Assembly (NCBI RefSeq): GCF_020097835.1 | Contig: NZ_CP083666.1 | Span: forward strand, 3,100,001 to 3,164,000 | Length of the DNA stretch: 64,000 bases | Direction: 5' to 3' | Origin: Haloprofundus halobius | GTDB lineage: Archaea > Halobacteriota > Halobacteria > Halobacteriales > Haloferacaceae | Part shown: positions 8,671-18,554 of the stretch, piece by piece | Layout: the number at the start of each line of letters is the position of its first letter | Numbering within the stretch: position 1 is the first letter of the stretch | The notes under the pieces: model-generated | The model's input: only the letters and a program-made list of their open reading frames with translations | What the model was told of the DNA's origin: nothing | The model's database searches: none | Position numbers and translations under genes: made by a program

Positions 8671-9635
8671 TCGACTGCGACGGCTTCAAGCGCCGCCCGG
8701 GCGATGTCAAGCCCCGTCTCGCTCCCGGTCTCCGGGTGGATGCGGTGCGACCAGACGCTCGGGAGTTCGCTCTGGACGTCGTCGGGGACGACGTAGTCGC
8801 GGCCGTCGAGGACAGCGCGAGCCTGCGAGGTGCGGACGAGCGCGATGCTGCCGCGGGGGCTGACGCCCAACTCGGCGTTGTTCCGCGTGTACGCCGCCAG
8901 TTGCGAGATGTACGAGCGAACCGGTTCGGACACCTCGACATCGGCGACGGTCTCGCGGGCCCGCAGCACGTCCTCGGTGGTCGCGACCGGCTCGAGCGTC
9001 TCGATGGGGTGTCGGTTCGAGACGCGACCCAGTAACTCGGTTTCGTCGGTCTCGTTCGGGTAGCCGAGGTGGAGTTTCTTCATGAACCGGTCGATCTCGG
9101 CGACCGGCAGTTCGTACGTCCGACTGAGTTCGACGTCGTTCTGCGTCGCGATGACGGTGAACGGATTCGGGAGGGGATGCGTCGTCCCGTCGACGGTGAC
9201 CTGCGACTCCTCCATCGCCTCCAGCAGCGCGCTCTGGGTCTTCGGCGGCGCGCGGTTTATCTCGTCGCCGAGGACGACGTTGCCGAACACCGGACCGGAT
9301 TGAAACTCGAACTCCCGCGTCTGCTGGTTGAACACGTTGACGCCGGTGACGTCCGACGGCAACAGGTCAGGGGTGAACTGGATGCGCGTGAACGAACAGT
9401 CGACCGAGCGCGCGATGGAGCGCGCGAGCATCGTCTTGCCGACTCCCGGCACGTCTTCGAGCAGCAGGTGACCTTGGGCGAGAAGCGCTACCAGGATGTG
9501 TTCGATGGCGTCGCGTTGGCCGATGATGACCCGTTCGACGTTCTCGGAGATTCGTTCGACGAGGTCCGCCGTCTCCTCGACGGGCAAGGCTGTGCGTTCG
9601 GTCGGTCCGTGGGTCGTCGTCTCGGCGTCAGTCAT
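8667..9635 (-). CDS. MoxR-family AAA+ ATPase
   Basis: The 322-residue protein shows Walker A 'GVGKTML' near residues 62-70, a Walker B-like 'VVLGDEINRAPP', sensor 'VIATQND' and the C-terminal helical lid. These are the features of MoxR AAA ATPases, which act as chaperones that load or activate partner proteins, here presumably the DUF58 and transglutaminase proteins encoded immediately downstream with 4-bp overlaps. It is the first gene of that operon. A TATA-like 'gttatagg' lies about 100 bp before the ATG, so its transcript may carry a leader of roughly 75 nt. Confidence 0.92.
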   Translation of the reverse strand: MTDAETTTHGPTERTALPVEETADLVERISENVERVIIGQRDAIEHILVALLAQGHLLLEDVPGVGKTMLARSIARSVDCSFTRIQFTPDLLPSDVTGVNVFNQQTREFEFQSGPVFGNVVLGDEINRAPPKTQSALLEAMEESQVTVDGTTHPLPNPFTVIATQNDVELSRTYELPVAEIDRFMKKLHLGYPNETDETELLGRVSNRHPIETLEPVATTEDVLRARETVADVEVSEPVRSYISQLAAYTRNNAELGVSPRGSIALVRTSQARAVLDGRDYVVPDDVQSELPSVWSHRIHPETGSETGLDIARAALEAVAVE

Positions 9636-9829
9636 GTGATACTAGGTGAGGACACATTCGGCACTGCTCTGGCGTCGCGGCGGTCCGGGTAACTGGCCGT
9701 GAGGCAAGGCGCACAAGTCTCTCGCTCTGCCTATAACGGCCGAATACACGTAACTTTGCCGGGCGTGCGCGTGCGTCACGGGACCGACTGCGGAGACTGC
9801 GGTCGTGTGACCCGACTGTGGTCGTGTGG

Positions 9830-9837
9830 CTTTTACC
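9830..9837 (+). promoter_or_regulatory. TATA box of mutS
   Basis: The run cttttacc is centred 26 bp before the ATG at 9860, the spacing of a leaderless haloarchaeal promoter. It is what decides the mutS start over the longer open frame beginning at 9818. Confidence 0.55.
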
Positions 9838-9859
9838 GCCCGCGCTCCCCTCTCTCGGT

Positions 9860-12625
9860 ATGACCGCGGTCACGGGACCTCCGGCGAAGATGCGGGCGAA
9901 CCGCGAGGACCTGACGCCGATGCTGAGCCAGTACTACGACCTCTGCGCGGCGTACGACGAGTTCCTGGTCCTCTTTCAGGTCGGCGACTTCTACGAGACG
10001 TTCTGCGAGGCGGCCGAGGAGACCGCCCGCGTGCTCGAACTGACGCTCACCCAGCGCGAGGACTCGACGGGCACCTACCCGATGACGGGCATCCCCATCG
10101 ACAACGCCGCCTCCTACGTCGAGACCCTCCTCGACGCGGGCTACCGCGTCGCTATCGCCGACCAGGTGGAGGACGCGTCGGAGGCCACGGGCCTCGTCGA
10201 CCGCGCCGTGACGCAGATCGTCACCCTCGGAACGGTCGTCGACGACGAACTGCTCGCGCCGGGGTCGACGAACTACGTCGCCTGCGTCGCGAGCGCGGAC
10301 GGTGACGGGGGCGACGACCCCGAAGCCGCCGCACGCCACGCCGTCGCCGCCGTCGACGTCTCTACGGGCGAGTGCCTCGTTACGAGCGCCGACGCGCCCG
10401 AGCGCGCGCTCGAAGAACTCCAGCGCGTCGCTCCTGCGGAGGTGGTCGTCGGCCCCGAGGCCGCCGTCGACCCCGCGGACCTCGACGGCGACGCGATGCG
10501 AACCGAGTTCGATTCCGACGCCTTCTCCCCCGATGCCGCCCGCGACACGCTCGAAACGTACGTCCCTCGCCCCGAGGCGGTCGTCGGCAACGAAGCCGAA
10601 CTCCGCGCGGTCGGCGCGCTACTCGCCTACGCCGAGTACACGCAGGGCGACGAAACCCTCGACTACGTCTCGCGCATCCAGCGCTACGACCCGCGCGACG
10701 GCCTCCGCCTCGACGCGACGGCGCTGCGGAGCCTCGAACTGTTCGAGTCGCAGGGTGCCTCGGCGGGGCCGACGCTGTTCGACGCCCTCGACGACACCGC
10801 CTGCGCGCTCGGCCGCCGTCGCCTCCGGCAGTGGCTCCGCCGTCCACTCGTCGACCGCGAGCGCATCGACGCCCGCCTCGACGCCGTGGGCGAACTCACC
10901 TCCCGCTCCTTGGTCCGCGAGGACCTCCACGACCACCTGCACGACGTGTACGACGTGGAACGACTGGTCGCCCGCGTCTCCCGCGGCCGGGCGAACGCCC
11001 GCGACCTCCGCTCGCTGAAGGCGACGCTCGACGTGGTGCCCGACGTGAAGGCGGCGCTCTCGGACGTCGACAGCGACCGCCTGCGCTCGCTCCGCGACGC
11101 GCTCGACGAACTCGAAGACGTGCGCGACCTCGTGGGACGAGCCATCGCCGCCGACCCGCCGATGGAGATCACGGAGGGCGGCGTCATCGAGGAAGGATTC
11201 GACGACGAACTCGACGCCCTGCGCGCCACCGAGCGCGAGGGGCGGCAGTGGGTCGCGGAACTGGAGGAACGAGAACGCGAGCGAACGGGCATCGACTCGC
11301 TCTCCGTCGGCCACAACCAGGTCCACGGCTACTACATCGAGGTAACGAACCCGAACCTCGACCGGGTGCCCGACGACTACACGCGGCGGCAGACGCTGAA
11401 GAACTCAGAGCGGTTCTACACGCCCGAACTGAAGCGCCGCGAGGACGAGATCTTCGGCGCGTCCGAGCGCGCCGACGCGCTCGAATACGAACTGTTCTGC
11501 GAGGTTCGCCGCGACGTGGGCGCGGAAAGCGAGCGCATCCAGTCGGTCGCCGACGCGCTGGCGACTATCGACGTGCTGACCGCCTTGGCGACGGTCGCCG
11601 TCGAGAACGACTACACGCGTCCGCAACTCGGCGCGGACGGCATCCGAATCGAGGGCGGTAGACACCCGGTCGTCGAACGTCAACAGGACTCGTTCGTCCC
11701 GAACCCGACCGACCTCACCGACGAGCGAATCGCGCTCGTCACCGGGCCGAACATGAGCGGCAAATCCACCTACATGCGGCAGGTCGCACTCGTCGTCGTC
11801 CTCGCGCAGCTGGGGAGTTTCGTCCCCGCCGACGCCGCCCGACTGCCAGTCGTCGACCGCGTCTTCACCCGCGTCGGCGCCTCCGACGACATCGCGGGCG
11901 GGCAGTCGACGTTCATGCGCGAGATGAGCGAACTGACGACGATTCTGCACCACGCGACCGAGAACTCGCTGGTCCTCCTCGACGAGGTCGGCCGCGGCAC
12001 GAGCACGACCGACGGCCTCGCCATCGCACAGGCGACGACCGAGTTCCTCCACGACGAGGTGGGTGCGACGACGCTCTTTGCGACGCACTACCACGAACTC
12101 ACGAGCGTCGCCGAGGAGTTGTCTGGCGTTCAGAACCTCCACTTCACCGTCGAGCGCGACGCCAGCGGGGAGGCGGACGCTTCGGCTTCCGAGGACGGTT
12201 CGACCGCCGGCGGCGAGGTGACGTTCCTCCACCGCGTCGCCGACGGAGCGTCCTCGTCGTCGTACGGCGTCGAAGTCGCGCGGATGGCCGGCGTGCCGGG
12301 TTCGGTCGTCGAGCGCTCGGAGCGACTCGTGGCCGACTCGCAGACCGGAGACGACCCCCGTCTCGACGCCACGGCGTCGGCGACCGAGTCCGAGACGCCT
12401 CCTGCTCGCCCCGCGGACGCCTCGCTCGCGTCGTTCTCGACGAACGGACACTCCACCGGGCGGGCCGACGAAACCCCCATAGCCGCCGAGCGACAACCGA
12501 CAGACGGCACAGACGACCGCCTCCGCGAGGTGGCCGACACGCTCCGCGGCGTCGACGTGGCGACGACGACACCGCTGGAGGCGCTGACCCTGCTGAACGA
12601 CCTCCAACGTACCCTCGACGAGTAG
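9860..12625 (+). CDS. mutS: DNA mismatch repair protein MutS
   Basis: The 921-residue protein has the MutS1 domain order: mismatch-recognition domain with the FxE motif (DFYETF, near residue 44), connector, core/lever, clamp, and ATPase with Walker [10 protein letters not shown] near residue 629, followed by '[18 protein letters not shown]' and the '[10 protein letters not shown]' switch. It recognises mispaired bases and recruits MutL, whose gene follows 13 bp downstream. Between the ATPase and the short C-terminal helix pair there is a disordered Ala/Ser/Asp-rich linker (about residues 775-880), longer than in bacteria. An upstream start at 9818 would add 14 residues but ignores the TATA box at 9830. 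Confidence 0.96.
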   Translation: MTAVTGPPAKMRANREDLTPMLSQYYDLCAAYDEFLVLFQVGDFYETFCEAAEETARVLELTLTQREDSTGTYPMTGIPIDNAASYVETLLDAGYRVAIADQVEDASEATGLVDRAVTQIVTLGTVVDDELLAPGSTNYVACVASADGDGGDDPEAAARHAVAAVDVSTGECLVTSADAPERALEELQRVAPAEVVVGPEAAVDPADLDGDAMRTEFDSDAFSPDAARDTLETYVPRPEAVVGNEAELRAVGALLAYAEYTQGDETLDYVSRIQRYDPRDGLRLDATALRSLELFESQGASAGPTLFDALDDTACALGRRRLRQWLRRPLVDRERIDARLDAVGELTSRSLVREDLHDHLHDVYDVERLVARVSRGRANARDLRSLKATLDVVPDVKAALSDVDSDRLRSLRDALDELEDVRDLVGRAIAADPPMEITEGGVIEEGFDDELDALRATEREGRQWVAELEERERERTGIDSLSVGHNQVHGYYIEVTNPNLDRVPDDYTRRQTLKNSERFYTPELKRREDEIFGASERADALEYELFCEVRRDVGAESERIQSVADALATIDVLTALATVAVENDYTRPQLGADGIRIEGGRHPVVERQQDSFVPNPTDLTDERIALVTGPNMSGKSTYMRQVALVVVLAQLGSFVPADAARLPVVDRVFTRVGASDDIAGGQSTFMREMSELTTILHHATENSLVLLDEVGRGTSTTDGLAIAQATTEFLHDEVGATTLFATHYHELTSVAEELSGVQNLHFTVERDASGEADASASEDGSTAGGEVTFLHRVADGASSSSYGVEVARMAGVPGSVVERSERLVADSQTGDDPRLDATASATESETPPARPADASLASFSTNGHSTGRADETPIAAERQPTDGTDDRLREVADTLRGVDVATTTPLEALTLLNDLQRTLDE

Positions 12626-12638
12626 ATCCGACGATACG

Positions 12639-14291
12639 ATGATACGACGATTAGACAACCCTACGATAGCGAAAATCGCCGCCGGCGAGGTGGTGATGCG
12701 TCCGGCCAGCGTCGTCACCGAACTGGTGGAGAACAGCCTCGACGCGGGCGCGACCCGCATCGACGTGACCGTCGACGGCGACGGCACAGAGCGCATCCGC
12801 GTCGCCGACGACGGCGCGGGCATGAGCGAGGACGACGCCGCGCTCGCCGTCGAGCGCCACACGACGAGCAAACTCGACGGCCCCGACGGCGTGGAGGCGG
12901 TCGACACCCTCGGCTTCCGCGGCGAGGCGCTCCCGAGCATGGCCGCCGTCGCGACGCTCGACGTGACGACGAACGACGGCGGCCCGCGCGGGACGCGCGT
13001 CGTCGTCGAAGACGGCGAGAAGCGCGTCGACCCGGCGGGTCGCGCTGTCGGGACGACCGTCGAAGTGCGCGACCTCTTCCACAACCGTCCGGCGCGCCGC
13101 AAGAGCCTCGCGGCGGCTCGGACGGAGTTCGGCCGCATCAGCGACGTGGTGACGCGCTACGCGCTGGCGAACCCGTACATAAGATTCTCGCTCACCCACG
13201 ACGGCCGCGAGACGTTCAAGACGACCGGGACGGGCTACACCGACGCCGTCCTCGGTGCGTACGGTAGAGACGTGGCCGGCCAGAGCACCGAGTTCGACCA
13301 CCGGACGACCGTCGAGTTCGACGGCCGCGAGCATCCCATCGAAGTCGAAGGGCTGCTCGTCTACCCCTCCATCACCCGCGCGCAGCACACCCACGTCCAC
13401 ACTGCGGTCAACGACCGGGCGCTGCGCGACGAGGTGATTCGCAAGGCGACCGTCCGCGGCTACGGCAACCTGCTCTCGAACGGCCGCTTCCCCGTCGCCG
13501 TCGTCGCCGTCTCCCTTCCCCCGGAACTGGTCGACGCGAACGTCCACCCCGCCAAAGAACGAGTCGCCCTCCGCAACGAGTCGGCCGTCGCCGACGCCGT
13601 CGAGATGGCCGTGAGCGACGCGCTCACGACGGCCGACCTCCGCCGGAGCGCCGCCGTCGCGATGGACCTCGACTCGTCGCTCGCGTCGGTCTCGAAGGAC
13701 TCCGACTTCGACGACGTGAGCGTCATCGGGCAGTTCCGCGAGCTCTACCTGCTCTGCGAGGCCGACGACGACCTGCTCGTCGTCGACCAGCACGCTGCCC
13801 ACGAGCGCGTGAACTACGAACGCCTCCGGGCGGCGCTCGACAGCGAGGCGGTAGAATCGGTCGACGTCGACCCCGCGCAGACGCTGTCGCTGTCGCCGCC
13901 GGAGGCGGCCGCGGTGGAGAGCCACCGCGAGACCCTGTCGAGACTCGGCTTCGACCTCGACCCCTTCGGCGGGTCGGCGTTCCGACTCACCGCGGTGCCC
14001 GCGCCGCTCGGGCGCGTGCTCGACGCCGACGCGCTCCGCGACACGCTCGACACGCTCCGGGCGGGCGCGAAACCCGAGGAACTCCGCGACGAACTACTGA
14101 AGGACCTCGCCTGTCACCCGTCGCTGAAGGCGGGCGACACGCTCTCCGGCGAGGACGCGACGGCGCTGCTGCGCCGCCTCGGCGAGTGCGACCAGCCGTA
14201 CGCCTGCCCGCACGGTCGTCCGACGGTGCTCTCTATCGACGAGTCGGCGCTGGTTCGCGGCTTCGAGCGCGAGCACCGCAACCTCGCCTGA
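12639..14291 (+). CDS. mutL: DNA mismatch repair protein MutL
   Basis: The 550-residue protein starts with the conserved 'IAAGEVV' and carries the GHKL ATPase motifs 'ENSLDAGA', 'DDGAGM' and 'GFRGEAL'. A C-terminal dimerisation domain includes 'DQHAAHERVNYERL' and 'ACHPSLKAGD', and the final 'CPHGRPT' motif is the conserved zinc/nuclease-associated end found in endonuclease-type MutL. It couples mismatch recognition by MutS to strand incision. It is the second gene of a mutS-mutL operon with a 13-bp gap. The linker in the middle is short. Confidence 0.96.
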   Translation: MIRRLDNPTIAKIAAGEVVMRPASVVTELVENSLDAGATRIDVTVDGDGTERIRVADDGAGMSEDDAALAVERHTTSKLDGPDGVEAVDTLGFRGEALPSMAAVATLDVTTNDGGPRGTRVVVEDGEKRVDPAGRAVGTTVEVRDLFHNRPARRKSLAAARTEFGRISDVVTRYALANPYIRFSLTHDGRETFKTTGTGYTDAVLGAYGRDVAGQSTEFDHRTTVEFDGREHPIEVEGLLVYPSITRAQHTHVHTAVNDRALRDEVIRKATVRGYGNLLSNGRFPVAVVAVSLPPELVDANVHPAKERVALRNESAVADAVEMAVSDALTTADLRRSAAVAMDLDSSLASVSKDSDFDDVSVIGQFRELYLLCEADDDLLVVDQHAAHERVNYERLRAALDSEAVESVDVDPAQTLSLSPPEAAAVESHRETLSRLGFDLDPFGGSAFRLTAVPAPLGRVLDADALRDTLDTLRAGAKPEELRDELLKDLACHPSLKAGDTLSGEDATALLRRLGECDQPYACPHGRPTVLSIDESALVRGFEREHRNLA

Positions 14292-14296
14292 GCGCC

Positions 14297-14638
14297 TCAC
14301 CACTCCTTGCAGTCGATACAGACGAACGTATCCGTCTCCTCGTCGTGCCAGCGTCGCTCGACTGTCGCACCGCAGGAGTCGCAAGTCGTTCCGCTCGGCG
14401 ACCAGCGGAACGTGGCCACCGCCGGTTTCACAGCGTCGTCCGCATCGGCGTCGATGGCGACGTCGTCTTCGTCGGTGTCGATGTCGGTGGACTCCTTCAC
14501 GTCGGCGTCGACCGCCGCCGCCTCGCTCGCGGATTCACTCCCGCGAGCGCTGCCGTCGCGGACGTCTTCCGCTGCGTCGCCAGCGCTCTCCGACCCCGAC
14601 TCTCCGAAGAACTCGTCCAGCGAGCGGTCGTCTCCCAT
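14297..14638 (-). CDS. small acidic protein with C-terminal zinc ribbon (DUF7573-like)
   Basis: The 113-residue protein has a long, very acidic and probably disordered N-terminus that opens with 'RSLDEFFGE'. The last 35 residues form a zinc-ribbon-like unit with two Cys pairs (TCDSCGAT and FVCIDCKEW). I recall this design as the haloarchaeal DUF7573 family. A TATA-like cttaag lies about 27 bp before the ATG. It is convergent with mutL, with 5 bp between stops. Function is unknown. A nucleic-acid or protein adaptor role would be a guess. Confidence 0.7.
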   Translation of the reverse strand: MGDDRSLDEFFGESGSESAGDAAEDVRDGSARGSESASEAAAVDADVKESTDIDTDEDDVAIDADADDAVKPAVATFRWSPSGTTCDSCGATVERRWHDEETDTFVCIDCKEW

Positions 14639-14685
14639 GCCGGTTCTCGTCGGCGGCGACGCTTAAGCGGTTCCGTTGAACCGGG

Positions 14686-15828
14686 TCACGCCGCGCTCTC
14701 GTCGCCTTCCTCGTCGCGCTCGCGGTGCTCGTCGATACGCGAGAGCGCCGCGCGGGCCGCGGCGGTCAGCGCCGCCGACCGCCGGACGCTCCCGTAGCGG
14801 ACGCCCTCGAAGATGCGCGTCAACCGGCGCACCGACTCGACGGGGAGGCCGCTGGCGACGGCCGCCCGCGCGTACTCGCCGGGCGTCGCCGACCGTCGGT
14901 TTCGGAGGCGGAGTCCGTCGACCATGGACGCCCACGCCTCCTCGATTGTCGGCGGAATCTCGGGCGCTGGTTCCTCCTCGGCTTCTTCTGTCGCCGCCGC
15001 AGTCGCTGCTCGATTACGTCGCGAACTGCGGTCGCGGTCGCGGCGCAGCGAGACGCCGCTTCCCACGTCGCCAAGCGCGCGCGGTAGCTCCGAGAGCGCG
15101 CTCCCGAACCCGCCCGAGAGCGCGAGCAGCCCGCCGCCGAACGCCCGCGGGAGCGCCACGACGACGGTCCCCATCGCCCGCGTCACCTCGGTGAGCGCGT
15201 CGCCGAGACCGCCGAGGAACTCGGCGGTCACGCGACCGAGGCGGTCGAGGAACGTCGGTCCCGACTCGCTGAGGCCGACGACGAACGCGGTCGTCAGCTG
15301 GGGGATACGCTGGAGCGCGGCCCGTAGCTGTGGGAGCGGGACGTCGGCATCCACGTCGCTGCCGACGCCTCGCTGGCGTCCCCCGACGACGCCGACGAAG
15401 AGGACGCCGAACGCCGCTAGCGCGGCGAACAGAAACAGGAGGAGACCGCCGCCGACGGTCTCGTTCGCGTTCGACGGTGCCGCCGTCTCGGTCGATGTCG
15501 GCGTCGCCGTTTCTGTCGTCGTGGTCGTTCCGTCGGTTCCACCGTCGTCGCCCGCCGACTCCGACTCGTCGGTTTCGTCGCCGTCGCTCGGTGCTGTGGT
15601 CGTCGCCACCGACCCGTCGGTCCCGTCGCTCTCACTCGGCGTCGTCTCGGTCGTCGCGTTTGTCGCGCCAGCGTCCGGTCCCGTCGCCGGGTCGTCGCCG
15701 CCGCCTCCGACGCCCGCGGGGTAGCTTCCGAAACCGGTCGCGGGGAACAACGAGGCGGCGACGACGACCGCGAGCGCGCACAGAGAGAGGAGGGCTGCGC
15801 GGCGGAGGTCGTATGCCACTGTTACCAC
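14686..15828 (-). CDS. DUF4129 domain membrane protein
   Basis: From GTG 15828 (a second GTG at 15819 is possible) this encodes 380 residues. A signal anchor (LLSLCALAVVVAASLFPA) is followed by a Thr/Asp/Glu-rich extracytoplasmic linker, one helix (LLLFLFAALAAFGVLFVGVVGG), an amphipathic Ala/Gly region, and a cytosolic DUF4129-like C-terminus including 'GLPVESVRRLTRIFEGVRYG'. DUF4129 proteins normally belong to MoxR-DUF58-TgpA operons. Here that operon lies 5 kb away, beyond mutS-mutL, so this is probably its detached member. That link is inference from family association. Confidence 0.78.
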   Translation of the reverse strand: MVTVAYDLRRAALLSLCALAVVVAASLFPATGFGSYPAGVGGGGDDPATGPDAGATNATTETTPSESDGTDGSVATTTAPSDGDETDESESAGDDGGTDGTTTTTETATPTSTETAAPSNANETVGGGLLLFLFAALAAFGVLFVGVVGGRQRGVGSDVDADVPLPQLRAALQRIPQLTTAFVVGLSESGPTFLDRLGRVTAEFLGGLGDALTEVTRAMGTVVVALPRAFGGGLLALSGGFGSALSELPRALGDVGSGVSLRRDRDRSSRRNRAATAAATEEAEEEPAPEIPPTIEEAWASMVDGLRLRNRRSATPGEYARAAVASGLPVESVRRLTRIFEGVRYGSVRRSAALTAAARAALSRIDEHRERDEEGDESAA

Positions 15829-15949
15829 TAGTTACTTATCTGTCTGATAATATGTTTTCCTATATGCGGACCGCCGTGAATTCCCCTCCCCTCCATCCCC
15901 GCCTCTCCAACGACGACTCCCCGCACTCGGCCCCGAACGGAGGGCCGCG

Positions 15950-17068
15950 ATGACCGCGAGTACGCCGCTCGCGACCCGGGACGCGGCGCTTTCGCGTCGC
16001 ATCCTCACCACGCTGGCGCTCGTCGTCGCGCTCGACACGGCGTTCGTCGCCGTCGTCGGCCTCCTGCTCGCGCCGTGGCTGGCACCGCTGGGGGCGACCG
16101 TCGCCGTCGCGCTCGGCGTTCAGTCCGTGCCGGCGTTCGTTCGCGCCGCGGTCGCCGCCGCGCCGGTCGTCGCGCTGTTTCTCTGGCTCCAACTGCGCTA
16201 CACCCGTCGACAGACGATCGCGGCCGTCGGCGCTCGCGTCGTCGGCGACGACGAGTTCACCGACCTGCGCGGCCGGGTGACGCGCCTCTGTTCGCAGGGC
16301 GACCTCACGCCGCCGACGCTGGCCGTCGCCGAGACTCCTGTCCCAAATAGTTTCACTGTCAGTGGTCCCCGCGAGTCGGTGCTCGTCGTCTCGACTGGAC
16401 TCCTCGGATCGCTCTCGGACGAGGAACTCGACGCCGTGATAGCGCACGAACTCGCGCACGTGAAGAACCGCGACGCGACGGTGATGACGCTCGCGACGTT
16501 TCTCCCGGCGGTGACCAGCGGCGAGTTCTCGCCGCTGGAGGCGCTGACGCCGCGCGGCCGGAGTCGCGGCGCGGCGGTGGCGGTGTTGGGGGTCGTCGCC
16601 GTCGTCCTCTTCGGTCTCTCGGCGGCGGGCGTCGGTGGCGGTCTCGATTCCCTGTCGGGGCTCGCGCTCGTCGTCCTGTTCTCGCTGCTGTTCGGCGGCA
16701 TCGTCCTCGGCGCGCTCACCGCGCCGGTCGCCTCGCTCTCGGGGCGGCTCTCGCGGTCGCGCGAGTTCGCCGCCGACCGCGCCGCCGCACTACTGACCGG
16801 CAACCCGGCGGCGGTGGCGGCGGCGATTCGCCGACTCGACGCGGCGGTGTCGGACGCTCCCGACCGGGACCTGCGGCGCTCGGCGGGGGTCCGCGTCCTC
16901 TGTTTCCTCCCGCACGGTTTCGCGACGGGCGGTGCCGACGACGCCGAGGAGTTCTCGCTCGCCGTCGAGACACATCCGGCAACGACAGAACGCGTCGCAC
17001 GACTCCGCGAGTTGGCGGGCGAACTCGAACGGTCGCGTGACCGAACCGGGCGAAGCGACGACCGCTAA
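15950..17068 (+). CDS. M48 family membrane metalloprotease (HtpX-like)
   Basis: The 372-residue protein has two N-terminal membrane helices, then the zinc motif HELAH (residues 166-170, in 'VIAHELAHVKNRDA') followed by two more helices and the third-ligand region 'SREFAADRAAALLTGNP'. This is the arrangement of HtpX/Ste24-type M48 proteases, which degrade or trim membrane proteins on the cytosolic side. It is divergent from the DUF4129 gene. Halophile paralogs vary in number, so the substrate cannot be assigned. Confidence 0.9.
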   Translation: MTASTPLATRDAALSRRILTTLALVVALDTAFVAVVGLLLAPWLAPLGATVAVALGVQSVPAFVRAAVAAAPVVALFLWLQLRYTRRQTIAAVGARVVGDDEFTDLRGRVTRLCSQGDLTPPTLAVAETPVPNSFTVSGPRESVLVVSTGLLGSLSDEELDAVIAHELAHVKNRDATVMTLATFLPAVTSGEFSPLEALTPRGRSRGAAVAVLGVVAVVLFGLSAAGVGGGLDSLSGLALVVLFSLLFGGIVLGALTAPVASLSGRLSRSREFAADRAAALLTGNPAAVAAAIRRLDAAVSDAPDRDLRRSAGVRVLCFLPHGFATGGADDAEEFSLAVETHPATTERVARLRELAGELERSRDRTGRSDDR

Positions 17069-17107
17069 CCACCAACAGCCATATACCGGCGGTCCCAACC
17101 CCGGTGC

Positions 17108-17362
17108 ATGGTTACGATACTCGAGTTTGTCACCGACCTGATTCTGGGTACGTTCGAACTCGTCGGCATGTTCGTCTTCGACGTGCTACTGTCCGGCAGC
17201 GACGTCCTCGCGACCGTCTTCCGCGCGGTTTCGATACTCACAGGGAGCGCGCTCATCGTCCTCTCGGTGATCGTCGTCGGCTATCTCGCGGTCGGCGCGC
17301 TCATCCGGGAGTTCGGCGTCAACGTCTCGTCGCCCGGTCGTACGCGCGTCCGGCGAGACTGA
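17108..17362 (+). CDS. small two-helix membrane protein
   Basis: An 84-residue protein in which hydrophobic segments (FVTDLILGTFELVGMFVFDVLL and ALIVLSVIVVGYLAVGAL, given here in short form) fill most of the length, followed by a basic tail 'SSPGRTRVRRD'. It starts 39 bp after the M48 protease gene and may be co-transcribed. Its last 44 bp overlap the convergent LLM gene. No family is recognised. Confidence 0.6.
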   Translation: MVTILEFVTDLILGTFELVGMFVFDVLLSGSDVLATVFRAVSILTGSALIVLSVIVVGYLAVGALIREFGVNVSSPGRTRVRRD

Positions 17363-18356
17363 TAGCCGATTCGAGGTCGGGACCGAGCGGCGAACCGACG
17401 ACGACGCTGTCGGCGTGCCGAAGCACCTTCTCCATCCGCGTCGTCACCTCGCCAACGGTTCCGGCCATGCAGAACGCGTCCACCATCGCGGGCGTCACGA
17501 GGTCGAAGGCCTCCGAAAACTCGCCCGCACTTATCTTCTCGCCGATCTCCGCCGCGCGCTCCCGGTCGATACCGTGTCGCTCCAGCACCGGCGGGGCCGC
17601 CCCCGCGGCGATGAACGCCACCGGCGGTCGCGCGGCCTCGCGCGCCGACTCTCTCCCCTTCGCGACGCTCACGGAGGCGTAGGCCGCGAGGTCGAACTCG
17701 CCGCGCTCGTCTGGTCGGTCGGCGAGACCGTCCTTCACCTGCTCGCGCGCCCACGCGAGGTCGTCGGGGTGCGACCCGTTGAACAGCAGGCCGTCGGCGT
17801 GCGTGGCGGCCATCCGGCACATGTGCGGCCCCTCGCCGCCGACGTACACCGGAATCTCGCCCGGCGGGTCGTAGTTCAAGCCGGCGTCGTGTGCCTCGAA
17901 CGTCCCCTCGTGGTCGACGCGCTCGCCGTTCCAGAGCTTCTGTGCGACTTTGAACGCCTCCAGCACGGGCCGGAGTCCGCGCTCGTCTCCGAGGCCGAGA
18001 TTGCGTAGCGTCGAGGGGTCGCCCGGGCCGATACCGAACGTGGCGCGGCCGTCGCTCGCTTCGGCGAGCGTCGCCACCTTCGAGGCGAGCGTCACCGGGT
18101 GGATTTCGAAGGGGTTGGCGACGCCCGGCCCCAGCCGAACCGTCTCGGTCGCCGCGGCCAGTTGCGAGAGGACGGCGAACGCGTCGCGGTTGTTGTAGTG
18201 CGCGGAGACGAACACCGAGTCGAAGCCGGTCTCCTCGGCGGCGACGCCGAGATCGACGAGCTCCGATATCGGGTGTTCGGGCGTCAGTTCGATACCGAGC
18301 ATCTCGTCCCTCCTCGTCTCGTTCGTCGACAGCGGCGACGCGCGGGGTGTCGTCAT
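17319..18356 (-). CDS. F420-dependent LLM-class oxidoreductase, Mer-like
   Basis: The 345-residue protein is a bacterial-luciferase-like TIM barrel. It begins the family core at 'MLGIELTPEHPISELVDLG' and contains 'GFDSVFVSAHYNNRDAF', 'LGPGVANPFEIHPVTLAS' in parts, and 'ATFGIGPGDPSTL', as in 5,10-methylenetetrahydromethanopterin reductase homologs. Haloarchaea use F420 and folate/pterin carriers, so it may reduce a methylene-C1 carrier, but other F420 substrates are possible. Family homology could also start at 18302, but the strong TATA box at 18379-18388 sits 27 bp before ATG 18356. The window also encodes the F420 enzyme CofE (20454-21212). Confidence 0.8.
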   Translation of the reverse strand: MTTPRASPLSTNETRRDEMLGIELTPEHPISELVDLGVAAEETGFDSVFVSAHYNNRDAFAVLSQLAAATETVRLGPGVANPFEIHPVTLASKVATLAEASDGRATFGIGPGDPSTLRNLGLGDERGLRPVLEAFKVAQKLWNGERVDHEGTFEAHDAGLNYDPPGEIPVYVGGEGPHMCRMAATHADGLLFNGSHPDDLAWAREQVKDGLADRPDERGEFDLAAYASVSVAKGRESAREAARPPVAFIAAGAAPPVLERHGIDRERAAEIGEKISAGEFSEAFDLVTPAMVDAFCMAGTVGEVTTRMEKVLRHADSVVVGSPLGPDLESAISLAGRAYDRATRR

Positions 18357-18378
18357 TCGTGTGCGCCCAGGGAGCGCG

Positions 18379-18388
18379 TAAATAAAAA
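18379..18388 (-). promoter_or_regulatory. TATA box of the F420-dependent LLM gene
   Basis: Read on the minus strand the sequence is tttttattta, centred 27 bp before ATG 18356. This supports a leaderless transcript and the longer of two possible starts. Confidence 0.6.
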
Positions 18389-18427
18389 GACCGGCGTCCC
18401 GTCACGACCTGCCTCTGTCTGCGCTTT

Positions 18428-18443
18428 GGCTCTGTTGAAATCC
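18428..18443 (+). mobile_element. possible solitary terminal repeat of an IS6-family element
   Basis: The 16-mer ggctctgttgaaatcc resembles the ends of IS6-family elements (consensus of the type GGNTCTGTTGCAAA, known for IS26/IS257 relatives). No transposase frame and no second matching end is visible within the window. It sits just upstream of a less GC-rich toxin-antitoxin pair, so it may be a remnant of the event that brought that pair in. The identification is from memory of the family and is uncertain. Confidence 0.4.
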
Positions 18444-18468
18444 TTAAACGGTGATAGCAGTCACGTAC

Positions 18469-18489
18469 TGAATACAGAGGGTGTATTCA
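18469..18489. repeat. 7-bp inverted repeat upstream of vapB
   Basis: The arms tgaatac (18469-18475) and gtattca (18483-18489) pair perfectly across a 7-nt spacer. It lies 80-100 bp before the antitoxin start. It could be an additional operator or part of the decayed element end. Confidence 0.4.
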
Positions 18490-18554
18490 CCAGTCTTGAA
18501 CCGGAATTCGCTGTCTCAATCCAGCGATAACGGTTCCCTCAAACTACTTCTGGC

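Noticed and set aside
11405-13138. 577-codon minus-strand frame across mutS and mutL
   Set aside because: High GC content keeps antisense frames open. Its translation is Arg/Ser/Val-rich and has no motif.
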